From: UBA5336 sp964412785 | GTDB taxonomy: Bacteria; Pseudomonadota; Alphaproteobacteria; Caulobacterales; Hyphomonadaceae | Length of the DNA stretch: 52,218 nt | Direction: 5' to 3' | Assembly: GCA_964412785.1 (NCBI GenBank) | Contig: CAYPQD010000018.1 | Span: 1-52,218 of the forward strand | Shown: positions 43,240 through 51,202 of the stretch, one piece after another | Numbering within the stretch: the first letter of the stretch is position 1 | Layout: every line of letters begins with the position of its first letter | Position numbers and translations under genes: made by a program | The notes under the pieces: model-generated | Told to the model about the DNA's origin: nothing | Database searches by the model: none | What the model saw: only the letters and a program-made list of their open reading frames with translations

Positions 43240-43357
43240 GATACCAAGCTGCATGGACCCAAAACCGATCCACGCAGCGCAGGGCAAGCGCGACTGCGTG
43301 TCGGCGCTGATGCGCCGAATACGCAGATGGACCCTCATCTGCGCACACTGGTATGAG
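43240..43357 (+). repeat. Cloverleaf-like dispersed repeat, copy D
   Basis: This 118-bp copy runs from GATACCA to TGGTATGAG. Stems are GCTGCATGGA with TCCACGCAGC (one A-C mismatch), a perfect TCGGCGC/GCGCCGA with loop TGAT, and a perfect CGCAGATG/CATCTGCG with loop GACCCT. It sits between ribF and ileS, which run the same way. The rest of this 344-bp gap shows only an imperfect GC-rich hairpin near 43104-43137 and no gene. Confidence 0.88.
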
Positions 43358-43398
43358 GCCCTGGTTTTGGCGCGTGGATGTTCGTCAGCAGGGGATGA

Positions 43399-44328
43399 TC
43401 ACACCCCTGCCGCGCCCGCGAGCGCCTCCCTTGTGGCGGCAACGTCAAGGTGCATCTGCGCGACCATGGCCTCAAGGCTGTCGAACTTCGCCTCCGGCCT
43501 GAGGAAGGCGACCAGCGCCACCTCAAGCCACTGGCCGTAGAGGTCACCGTCAAAATCGAACAGGAAGGTCTCAAGCAGCGGCTCGCGCAGGCCCGTTGTC
43601 GGCGTGCGGCCGAAATTCGCCACCCCGTCCCGCCAGGGCCCGGCCCGGCCGACCCGGGCGCGCACGGCATAGACCCCGTGGCGCGGATGGATGAGGTCGT
43701 TGAGGTGGATGTTGGCAGTGGGAAAGCCGAGGGTCCGGCCGCGCCTCTCGCCGCCCTCGACCACGCCGTCGGCAATCCACGGCTCGCCGAGGAGCGCTGC
43801 TGCCACCTCCGGCTCCCCAGCCCGCAGCGCCTGGCGGATCGCGGTTGAGGACGCCTTCTCCCCGATCGCCTCGATCTTTTCCACGATTGTCACGCCAAAG
43901 CCGAGCGCGCGGCCGAGCGAGGCCAGCCGGTGGGCGTCGCCCATCCGTCCGCGGCCAAAGCGGAAGTCGAAACCGACCGCCACATGGGAAACGCCGAGCC
44001 CGCCCGACAACACCTCGCGGGCGAAGCTCTCATCCGTCATCCCCGCCATGTCGGTGTTGAAGGGCAGCTCGAACACGGCCCCGGCACCGATCTCCAGCAG
44101 GCGGGCATTGCGCCGCTCCGGCCTGAGGATGCGGAAGGGCGGATCGCTCGGCCGGAAGAAGGCCCGCGGCGGTGGCTCGAAGGTGGCCACGCCCAGCCGC
44201 CCGCCGGCGGACCGGGCCGCCTCGATCACGGCCATGTGGCCGGCATGGACGCCATCGAAATTGCCGAGCGCGACCGCATGGCCACGGGCCTCAGCCGGTA
44301 GGTCGCGATAGTCGGCGAAGACAGCCAT
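43399..44328 (-). CDS. ribF: Bifunctional riboflavin kinase/FAD synthetase
   Basis: The product is 309 residues. The N-terminal FAD synthetase half shows AVALGNFDGVHAGHMAVI (nucleotidyltransferase HxGH), FEPPPRAFFRP, VAVGFDFRFGRGRMGD and STAIRQALRAG. The C-terminal riboflavin kinase half shows GRTLGFPTANIHLND, GVYAVRARVG and a late VALVAFLRPEAKFDSLEAM. It makes FMN and FAD in the cytoplasm. GAAGGG precedes the ATG at 44328. The ribF-ileS order is common in proteobacteria; the lspA gene that often follows ileS is absent. Confidence 0.95.
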   Translation of the reverse strand: MAVFADYRDLPAEARGHAVALGNFDGVHAGHMAVIEAARSAGGRLGVATFEPPPRAFFRPSDPPFRILRPERRNARLLEIGAGAVFELPFNTDMAGMTDESFAREVLSGGLGVSHVAVGFDFRFGRGRMGDAHRLASLGRALGFGVTIVEKIEAIGEKASSTAIRQALRAGEPEVAAALLGEPWIADGVVEGGERRGRTLGFPTANIHLNDLIHPRHGVYAVRARVGRAGPWRDGVANFGRTPTTGLREPLLETFLFDFDGDLYGQWLEVALVAFLRPEAKFDSLEAMVAQMHLDVAATREALAGAAGV

Positions 44329-44341
44329 GGCGCCCTTCAGG

Positions 44342-44782
44342 TCAGGCCTCGGCGGCGGGGGCGACCACCCCCGCTTCGCCGACAATGACCGGCTTGTCAT
44401 CGACCGAGCAGGTCACCTTCAGGGTCACCCGGTTTCCGCGCTCGATCTTTTCCACGACCTCGGCCCTGACGGTCACGGTGGCGCCGATGAAGACCGGTCG
44501 CTTGAAGCGCATGGACAGGTGAGTGAAGATCGCGCCCGGGCCGGGCAGGTTGTTGCCGAGAATTGCGGAGATATAGCTCGCCGTCAGCGCGCCATGGGCG
44601 ATCCGCTGGCCGAAGATCGTCGTCCTGGCATAGTCCTCGTCGAGGTGCAGAGGGTTGTGGTCACCGGACACATCGGCAAAGGCCTGGATATCAGCCTCCA
44701 TGATCGTGTGCACGGTCTCGTGCGCCATGCCGACCTCCAGTTCCTCGAAGGTGTAGCCCTTGATGTCGGCCATCTCAGTCAT
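44342..44782 (-). CDS. MaoC-like (R)-specific enoyl-CoA hydratase
   Basis: The product is 146 residues, single hotdog fold. The hydratase-2 motif is visible as FADVSGDHNPLHLDEDYART, with catalytic Asp41 and His46, followed by FGQRIAHGALTASYISAIL. It would hydrate trans-enoyl-CoA in fatty-acid oxidation or supply monomers for polyhydroxyalkanoate. Three ATGs are possible; 44782 has the best site (AGGATGGGA). The spacing to ribF is 13 bases, suggesting one transcript. Confidence 0.88.
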   Translation of the reverse strand: MTEMADIKGYTFEELEVGMAHETVHTIMEADIQAFADVSGDHNPLHLDEDYARTTIFGQRIAHGALTASYISAILGNNLPGPGAIFTHLSMRFKRPVFIGATVTVRAEVVEKIERGNRVTLKVTCSVDDKPVIVGEAGVVAPAAEA

Positions 44783-44839
44783 TCCCATCCTCGTTCGGTT
44801 CGTCCTGTCTTAGACTGCACCGTGCCCGACTTGCAATTG

Positions 44840-45697
44840 TCACCAGGCCAGAGCCGGCATGGCATAGCGGGCGGTGACGCCGTGCCGGGCGAGCAGGCCG
44901 GCCGCCTCCGCGGCGAAATCGCCTGAGCCGTGCAGCTGCAGGCCGGTGCCGACATAAAGCGCGTCGAGGCCCTCGCGGTTGGCGCCGGCCATGTCGGTAG
45001 CCGGGCCGTCGCCGATGGCGAGGAGGCGCGGCTGAGCCGGCGCACCGGCTGCGGCGAGGCGTTCGCGCGCCAGCCGGTAGATCGCTGCATGCGGCTTGCC
45101 GGGATAGACCACCCGCCCGCCGAGCTCCTCATAGATCCGTGCCAGCGCTCCGGCGCACCAGGCCAGACGGTCGCCGACGCGCACCTGGATGTCCGGATTG
45201 GCGCAGATCATGGTGAGGCCGCGCGCAGCCGGTTCCGCCAGTTCGGCTCGGTAGTCCTGCGGGTCGTCGCCGAACTGGTCGCGCAGGCCGATGCAGAGCA
45301 TCAGGTCCGCGCCGGGGCCGTCGACGAAGGTGAGGCCGAGGCCCTCATAAAGAAAGCGGTCATGCTCCTCGCCGCCATCGGCGCCAAAGCGCCAGACGGT
45401 CTGGTCACGTCGCCGCAGAAGTTCGGCCCGGGTGGCATCGCCGGACGAGACGCAGTCGTCGAACGCGGCACCTGGAACCCCGAATGGGGCAAAATAGCCG
45501 ATCACCCGGTCCTTCGGCACCGGGGCGTTGGTGATGAGCACGACCCGCCCTCCGCCCTCGCGGAAGCGGACCAGCGCCTCGCCTGCCTCGGCGAAGGCCC
45601 GGCGGCCATTGTGGATGACGCCCCAGACATCGCACAGCAGGGCGTCGTAGTCGGCGGCAATTTCGGCGAGGCCGGAAAGCAGGCGGGGATCAGACAT
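44840..45697 (-). CDS. HAD-superfamily class IIA hydrolase (TIGR01459-type)
   Basis: The product is 285 residues. Signatures are LLCDVWGVIHNGRRAF (nucleophile Asp23, with Trp where most HADs have Asp, as is normal in this subgroup), VVLITNAPVPKD, YPGKPHAAIY and LLAIGDGPATDMAGANREGL. This alphaproteobacterial HAD group resembles NagD/pyridoxal phosphatase-type enzymes; the substrate is not known. The ATG at 45697 starts the conserved part. It precedes the MaoC gene by 57 bases on the same strand. Confidence 0.87.
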   Translation of the reverse strand: MSDPRLLSGLAEIAADYDALLCDVWGVIHNGRRAFAEAGEALVRFREGGGRVVLITNAPVPKDRVIGYFAPFGVPGAAFDDCVSSGDATRAELLRRRDQTVWRFGADGGEEHDRFLYEGLGLTFVDGPGADLMLCIGLRDQFGDDPQDYRAELAEPAARGLTMICANPDIQVRVGDRLAWCAGALARIYEELGGRVVYPGKPHAAIYRLARERLAAAGAPAQPRLLAIGDGPATDMAGANREGLDALYVGTGLQLHGSGDFAAEAAGLLARHGVTARYAMPALAW

Positions 45698-45757
45698 CGT
45701 CGCGGAGCTAGGGCGAGCCGACCGGCGGGTCAATCGAAGAGACGACAGGCCGGCGGA

Positions 45758-46987
45758 TCAGCCGAACGAGCCGATGCGCTTGACGAAGTCCTGTGGCGGG
45801 GCGGTCTCCTGCATCAGCGAGCTCTTGATCGGCCGGGCCGGGCCAAAGACATTGCCCTGGCCGTAGGGGATATCGAACTCAAGCACCTCAAGGACGCTCG
45901 CCTCGTCCTCCAGCTTTTCCGCGATCATGGTCACGCCATGGCGGGCGAACACCGCCGAGACATCCTCGCCGGACAGTTGCCGGTTGATCGATGAGACGGG
46001 GCGGCTGCCGGCCGGGTCGCGCAAATGGTCGACCAGGGTCTGGCCATGGAATTTGGCAAACTTCACCCCGGCATCCTGCAGGCGCGGCAGGTCGAGCGCC
46101 AGGTTCGGCGTGTGGTCGACCGAGAAGCGGAAGCCCATGGCGACCAGCTTGTCCATGTTGGCCCGCATGTCGCGCGAGCGCGTCTCGAAGCGGTCCGCCT
46201 CGATCTCGAAGATCAGCGAGCCGGAGAGGTCGCGGTTCTCCGCCATGAAGTCGAGGAAGCTCTGGAAGTATTTCGGGTCGGCCAGCGCCGCGGTGGAGAC
46301 GTTGCAGAACACCCCGACCCGGCGGTCGCGGGCGGCCAGGTGGCGAACGATCTGCACGCAGCGGAACAGGCTGAGGATGTCGATCATCCCCATCAGCCGG
46401 GCACGGCGCGCCGGCTCAAGGAATTCCGCCGGGCGGATGATCGCGCCATTTTCCCGGCGCAGGCGCGTGAACCCCTCATAGAATGCGACCCGGCGCTGGG
46501 GCAGGGAGACGATCGGCTGCAGATAGAGATCGAGCCGGCCGGCATCGAGCGCATCCTTGACAGCGCGCAGGGCCAGGTCATCGGCGTCGGGCACGACATA
46601 GCTGCGCGGCTGCTCGCTGAGACGGGCCTCGAAGCTGCGGCTGAGCCGCTCGATCAGCGCTTCAAGCTGCTTCATCTCGGCCACCAGGGCGTCGCGGCGC
46701 TCGGTCAGCTCATGCTTGAGGGTGGATTCCACAGCGCCGGTACGCGCCTCGATGACGTCCATCCGCTCTGAGGTATCGCGCTGGAGGGTTTCGACCGTGC
46801 CGAGCCGCTTGGCGAGCTGCTTCTCGCTGCCCTTGCGGGTCACGAGGATGTGCAGCTGGCCGAGCAGGGCAAACACGGCCGCGCCGATGGCGATCGCAAT
46901 TGCCATCTCCAGCCGGGCCACCATGTGGGCGGTCCAGCCGGCGGCGCCTCCCAGCGCGGCATAGAACAGGAACAACAGGAACGTCAT
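45758..46987 (-). CDS. tipF: TipF-like degenerate EAL protein (cyclic-di-GMP receptor for flagellar assembly)
   Basis: The product is 409 residues. Two N-terminal membrane helices (LLFLFYAALGGAAGW and AIAIAIGAAVFALLG) are followed by a coiled coil to about residue 125, then an EAL domain. The EAL signature reads EGF (Glu171) in RVAFYEGFTRLR, and the usual DD motif reads SVDHTPN, so phosphodiesterase activity is unlikely. This layout matches Caulobacter TipF, which binds cyclic-di-GMP and positions flagellar components at the new pole. No flagellar gene lies nearby. A GTG at 47008 is an alternative start. Confidence 0.8.
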   Translation of the reverse strand: MTFLLFLFYAALGGAAGWTAHMVARLEMAIAIAIGAAVFALLGQLHILVTRKGSEKQLAKRLGTVETLQRDTSERMDVIEARTGAVESTLKHELTERRDALVAEMKQLEALIERLSRSFEARLSEQPRSYVVPDADDLALRAVKDALDAGRLDLYLQPIVSLPQRRVAFYEGFTRLRRENGAIIRPAEFLEPARRARLMGMIDILSLFRCVQIVRHLAARDRRVGVFCNVSTAALADPKYFQSFLDFMAENRDLSGSLIFEIEADRFETRSRDMRANMDKLVAMGFRFSVDHTPNLALDLPRLQDAGVKFAKFHGQTLVDHLRDPAGSRPVSSINRQLSGEDVSAVFARHGVTMIAEKLEDEASVLEVLEFDIPYGQGNVFGPARPIKSSLMQETAPPQDFVKRIGSFG

Positions 46988-47180
46988 GCCGGGCAACCTG
47001 TGCCTCACCCATCAGCTTGATTAACCGCTAGAGCGAAACCGTTAACGAATTGCGTCGAATATCCCCGATTTCGGATGCCGGCGATAGGGTGCGCCTGCGC
47101 AAGCTCACAGCTTTGTAACCCGGTGGGGCTTGCCGGCCACGCCAGATGAAACCTTCCGGGAACGGAGAATGCGCCATCGC

Positions 47181-48035
47181 TCACCCGATCCGTGGCATCG
47201 TGTCCGGCTCGGCGATGATGCGGTGGGCGATCTCGCCAATCCCGTCGATCACGACCCGGACCGTGTCGCCAGCCGTCAGGAAACGGGGCGGGTCGAAGCC
47301 GGCGCCGACGCCTGCCGGCGTGCCGGTGAAGATCACATCGCCGGGCTCCAGGGTGAAGGCGGCGCTGAGGTGGGCGATCTGGTCAGCGACCGGGTGGATC
47401 ATGTCGCCGGCCCGGCCTTGCTGGCGCAGCTCGTCATTGACGAAGGTGCGGATGGTGAGCGCGTCGAGGTCGCCGGCCTCGTCAAGGCTGACAATGGCCG
47501 GGCCGAATGGCGCGTGGGTGTCGAAGCCCTTGCCCATGATCATGGTCGGGCTGGCCTTCTGCCAGTCGCGCACGGAATAGTCACAGCCAACGCACAGGCC
47601 GGCGACGATTTCCATGGCCCGCTCGCGCGGTACATGCCGACCGGGCCGGCCGATGACGACGACCAGTTCGCCCTCATAGTCCAGCTGGTCCGAAACCCGT
47701 GGCAGGTGGACCTCGCCGGTCGGGCCATGGGCCGCCGTCGCCTGCTTGTTGAACCATTTCTGCACCGAACCCTCCAGCCGGCGGGCAAAGCTCGTGCTTT
47801 CGGCCGCATGGGCGGCGTAGTTGAGGCCGATGCCGAGGATCTTTCCCGGGCGGGGAATGGGCGCGGTGAGGTGTACCGAATCCGGATCGTGGCGCGGCAG
47901 GTCGCTAATGCGGGTCACCCTGCGCGCACCGGAGAGAATGTCCGCCAGGGCGACCGGGCCGAGGTCCACGATCGCGCCATTGTCCATCAAGCCGGCATGG
48001 ATCCGCCCGCCATGCCCGAAACTCACCCATCTCAT
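47181..48035 (-). CDS. Fumarylacetoacetate hydrolase family protein
   Basis: The product is 284 residues. The FAH fold shows KILGIGLNYAAHAAES, a metal-binding DYEGELVVVIGRPGRHV, CVGCDYSVRDWQ, GKGFDTHAPFGPAIV and VIFTGTPAGVGAGF. Members hydrolyse or decarboxylate 2-oxo acids and acylpyruvates; the exact substrate is unknown. The ATG at 48035 has AGGAG nine bases upstream. It is divergent from the DUF262 gene across a 115-bp spacer. Confidence 0.9.
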   Translation of the reverse strand: MRWVSFGHGGRIHAGLMDNGAIVDLGPVALADILSGARRVTRISDLPRHDPDSVHLTAPIPRPGKILGIGLNYAAHAAESTSFARRLEGSVQKWFNKQATAAHGPTGEVHLPRVSDQLDYEGELVVVIGRPGRHVPRERAMEIVAGLCVGCDYSVRDWQKASPTMIMGKGFDTHAPFGPAIVSLDEAGDLDALTIRTFVNDELRQQGRAGDMIHPVADQIAHLSAAFTLEPGDVIFTGTPAGVGAGFDPPRFLTAGDTVRVVIDGIGEIAHRIIAEPDTMPRIG

Positions 48036-48150
48036 TGGCGTGGTTCTCCTGTCACACCCGTGTCGCAAAAGCGGCCGGGACTGAAGTTACGGAATTGTGA
48101 GGCGCCCCCGCCCTCTTAATGCTCGGTCTGTGGCGGGACGGGAAAGGCCC

Positions 48151-49836
48151 ATGGTTGTGCGAATGGACACCGGCGTCAATGCACGTGAGATCGCGCTGGA
48201 GGGCCTTCTGGCTCCTGGCGAACGACTTGCCATGCCGCCCTTCCAGCGCAGCTATTCGTGGACTGAGCGGGAGGCCCTCGACCTGCTGGGCGACCTCGTC
48301 GAGGCGTCGGAAACGGGGATTGCCCACTTCATCGGTGCGATCGTCCTGATCCGGGGCGCCGGCGCCGGGGCTCTGGAAATCGTCGATGGCCAGCAGAGGC
48401 TGACAACGCTGAGCCTGCTCGTCGCGGTGCTGCGTGACCTGGAGGTCGACCCGGCCCGCGCCGAGGCCCTGCATTCGCTGATTGCCGACCCGCCGCGTCC
48501 CAATCTCGGCGAGCCGGCCGGCTGGCGGCTCAGCCTCAACCATGTCGACGGACCGTTCTTCCGCGAGAACGTGCAGGGGCGCGGCGCGACGCTGCGGATC
48601 GAGATGGAGGATTTCGCCAGCCAGAGCCAGAAGCGGATGGCCGACAATGTCGCGAAATACCTGGAAGAGGCCGGCCGGATGGATGATGCCGAGCGCCGCC
48701 GTCTTGCCGAGACAATCCGGACGGGCTGCGTCATGGTGAAGGTGATCGTGTCCGACCGGGATGCCGGCTACAAGGTGTTCCGCGTGCTCAATACCCGCGG
48801 GCGCGAGCCCAATGCCCATGACATCATCAAGACCGAACTGTTCGAGCGGGCGAACCTTGCGATAGCCGAGGCTGACTATTATTCGGCGCGCTGGTCGGAG
48901 TATGAGAGCCTGCTCGGCGGGGCGGCGTTCGATGACCTTTTGCGCCAGATCCGCACCCTGTTCGACCGCTCTCTGCGCGGCAACCTCATCAGCGGTTTCC
49001 ACAAGGAGGTGCTGAAGGCGATCCCGCCGCGCGAATTCCTTGATGACTATCTGCCGCGCTGTGTGGAGGCCTACCGCGAGATCAACACCGGCAAGGTGAA
49101 GCTCGGCGCGCATGCTCAGGAGGTCTCGGACCATATCAACAGGCTGCGCGCGCTGGAGCATTATGGCTGGCGCGCTCCGGCCCTGAAATTCCTGGTGGAG
49201 CGACGCGAGGAGGGCGAGGCGGCGGTCACCTTCTTCCGGCTGCTTGAGCGCCTTGGATACCTCCTCCAGCTGGTCATCCATGACAAGGCCCAGCGGGCGA
49301 AGCGCTATCGCCGGGTCATTGACGCGATCGACCTGCCCGGCGGGCTCGACACCAGTGCGGCGCCGTTTGCGATCTCGCGCGATGAGTCCCGCAAGATGCG
49401 CGAGCGCCTGCGCGGGCGCTTCGGCACCTTCGGACAGCGCCGCTCGATGGCGCTCCGGATGAATGCGGCGCTGCAGGGCGGGCGCACCCTGCCGCCGGAG
49501 AGCGACGCGACGGTGGAACACGTCCTGCCGCGCAACCCGAAGCCGGAGAGCTTCTGGCTCAAGGTCTGGATCGACCCGACCAAGCGCCGCGAGCTGTGCG
49601 ACACGCTGGGCAATTTCGTCCTGCTGCCACACGAGGTGAACCAGGCGGCCGACCAGCTCGACTTCCGCGACAAGAAGAAACTCTATTTCGATGACGCCGG
49701 CGGCTCGCATTTCGCGCTGACGCGTGACCTCGCCGGCCAGGAGGCCTGGACGCCGGAGATCGTCCGTCTGCGAACCGAGCGGCTCGCCGACATCCTGGCC
49801 GATGACTGGGAGCTGCCGCCGGTGCGCCTGCGCTGA
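48151..49836 (+). CDS. DUF262-DUF1524 protein (GmrSD-like, candidate defence nuclease)
   Basis: The product is 561 residues. The N-terminal DUF262 (ParB/Srx-like) domain shows PPFQRSYSW (29-37), HFIGAIVLI and the nucleotide-binding DGQQR (79-83) in EIVDGQQRLTTLSLL. A long helical middle follows. The C-terminal DUF1524 HNH-like nuclease region has TVEHVLPRNP (His457) and LGNFVLLPHEVN. This pairing defines GmrSD-type modification-dependent restriction enzymes and several antiphage systems. No methylase or other defence gene is adjacent, so it would act alone. GGGAAAGG precedes the ATG at 48151. Confidence 0.85.
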   Translation: MVVRMDTGVNAREIALEGLLAPGERLAMPPFQRSYSWTEREALDLLGDLVEASETGIAHFIGAIVLIRGAGAGALEIVDGQQRLTTLSLLVAVLRDLEVDPARAEALHSLIADPPRPNLGEPAGWRLSLNHVDGPFFRENVQGRGATLRIEMEDFASQSQKRMADNVAKYLEEAGRMDDAERRRLAETIRTGCVMVKVIVSDRDAGYKVFRVLNTRGREPNAHDIIKTELFERANLAIAEADYYSARWSEYESLLGGAAFDDLLRQIRTLFDRSLRGNLISGFHKEVLKAIPPREFLDDYLPRCVEAYREINTGKVKLGAHAQEVSDHINRLRALEHYGWRAPALKFLVERREEGEAAVTFFRLLERLGYLLQLVIHDKAQRAKRYRRVIDAIDLPGGLDTSAAPFAISRDESRKMRERLRGRFGTFGQRRSMALRMNAALQGGRTLPPESDATVEHVLPRNPKPESFWLKVWIDPTKRRELCDTLGNFVLLPHEVNQAADQLDFRDKKKLYFDDAGGSHFALTRDLAGQEAWTPEIVRLRTERLADILADDWELPPVRLR

Positions 49837-49911
49837 TCCCCCTTGGCGGACAGGCCTGCCTGCGCCTATCGTGGGGGTGGTACACCGAAGACAGACATGG
49901 GAGGCGCCCTG

Positions 49912-50679
49912 ATGGGCCTGTTCGATCTTTCCGGAAAATCCGCCATCATCACAGGTTCCTCGCGGGGCATCGGCAAGGCGATCGCCGAGGCGATGGCTGC
50001 AGAGGGCGCGCAGGTGGCGATCTCCTCGCGCAAGCCCGGCCCTTGCCAGGAGGTCGCCGAGGCGATCAATGCCGCCCATGGAGAGGGCCGGGCGATTGCC
50101 CATCCTGCCAATATCTCCTCCAGGGAGGAGCTGCAGGCGCTGGTCGATGCCGCCAATGCCGCCTTCGGCAAGATCGACATTGTCGTCTGCAATGCCGCCT
50201 CCAACCCCTATTTCGGGCCGATGTCGGGGATCGAGGACGAGCAGTTCCAGAAGATCCTGTCGAACAACATCATCTCCAACCACTGGCTGATCCAGATGGT
50301 CGCGCCGCAGATGATCGAGCGCAAGGACGGGGCAGTGATCATCGTCTCCTCTATCGGCGGCCTGCGCGGCACCCCGGTGATCGGCGCCTATAACATCTCC
50401 AAGGCGGCGGACTTCCAGCTCGCCCGCAACCTCGCCACCGAGTTCGGCCCGCACAATATCCGCATCAACTGCATCGCGCCGGGCCTCATCCGTACCGATT
50501 TCGCCCGCGCCCTGTGGGAGAACCCGGACATCCTGAAGCGCTCGCTCACCGGCACGCCGCTCGGGCGGATCGGCGAACCGGAGGAGATCGCCGGCGCGGC
50601 CGTCTATCTCGCGTCGAAGGCTGGCAGCTACATGACAGGGCAGATGATGGTCGTCGATGGCGGCGCAACGGTTACCTGA
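49912..50679 (+). CDS. SDR-family oxidoreductase
   Basis: The product is 255 residues, a classical short-chain dehydrogenase: cofactor loop TGSSRGIG (14-21), CNAAS (94-98), and catalytic Ser147, Tyr160 and Lys164 (YNISK), with a C-terminal GAAVYLASKAGSYMTGQMMV. It resembles DHRS4-type carbonyl/retinol reductases; the substrate is unknown. GGGAGG lies before the ATG at 49912. The thioesterase gene follows after three bases, so the two are surely coupled. Confidence 0.91.
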   Translation: MGLFDLSGKSAIITGSSRGIGKAIAEAMAAEGAQVAISSRKPGPCQEVAEAINAAHGEGRAIAHPANISSREELQALVDAANAAFGKIDIVVCNAASNPYFGPMSGIEDEQFQKILSNNIISNHWLIQMVAPQMIERKDGAVIIVSSIGGLRGTPVIGAYNISKAADFQLARNLATEFGPHNIRINCIAPGLIRTDFARALWENPDILKRSLTGTPLGRIGEPEEIAGAAVYLASKAGSYMTGQMMVVDGGATVT

Positions 50680-50682
50680 GCG

Positions 50683-51180
50683 ATGACGATCGCGATCGAG
50701 GAGGGCGAATACACGCCCTGGTTCCGCGCCTTCCTTGAGGGGGTCCAGTCCGGCGACTGGAGCTTCAAGCCGCAGGCGCTGAAGGCGCTCGGCATCCTGC
50801 CGGAGCTCTGGCTGCGCGAGGTCGCGCCCGGGCGGGTGCGCTATGTCTGGCCGAATGATGGTTCGCGCGACATCCAGCCGGGGCGGGTGTTCGGCGGCTG
50901 GGTCGGCGCACTCAGCGATCATGTGGTCTCCATCTGCATGATGAGCGCTCTGAAGGCGGGCGAGCATTTCACCACGCTTGACCTTCAGGTGAAGCTGTTC
51001 CGCCCGGTCGGCGGCGATGAGATCGAGATCACCGCGCATGTGGTCAACCGTTCGCGCACGACCGGCTATGTCGAGGCCGACTGGCGGTTGCCGGACGGAA
51101 AGCTGGCGGTGCGGGTGCTCGCCTGGAAGGCGATCCGCCCGGCCGAGCAGCTGCTCGCCGGCAATCCGGACCGCGGTTGA
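50683..51180 (+). CDS. PaaI-like hotdog thioesterase
   Basis: The product is 165 residues, with a single hotdog domain. FGGWVGALSDHVVSICMMSA is the helix with the catalytic region, and TTLDLQVKLFRPVGGDEIEI is the typical beta-strand block of PaaI/4HBT-type acyl-CoA thioesterases. The substrate is unknown. It is flanked at 3 bases by the SDR gene and at 22 bases by the BciA/DVR-type reductase gene. Confidence 0.84.
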   Translation: MTIAIEEGEYTPWFRAFLEGVQSGDWSFKPQALKALGILPELWLREVAPGRVRYVWPNDGSRDIQPGRVFGGWVGALSDHVVSICMMSALKAGEHFTTLDLQVKLFRPVGGDEIEITAHVVNRSRTTGYVEADWRLPDGKLAVRVLAWKAIRPAEQLLAGNPDRG

Positions 51181-51202
51181 CGGCGCCGGGCGGGGCAGGG
51201 CG

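Noticed and set aside
43139..43348. Small frames inside the repeats, for example one reading FWVHAAWYQ
   Set aside because: Similar peptides appear because the repeat DNA is similar and stop-poor in several frames. There is no ribosome binding site or coding bias.
11157..43357. CRISPR array
   Set aside because: The copies are kilobases apart, in both orientations, without spacers or cas genes.
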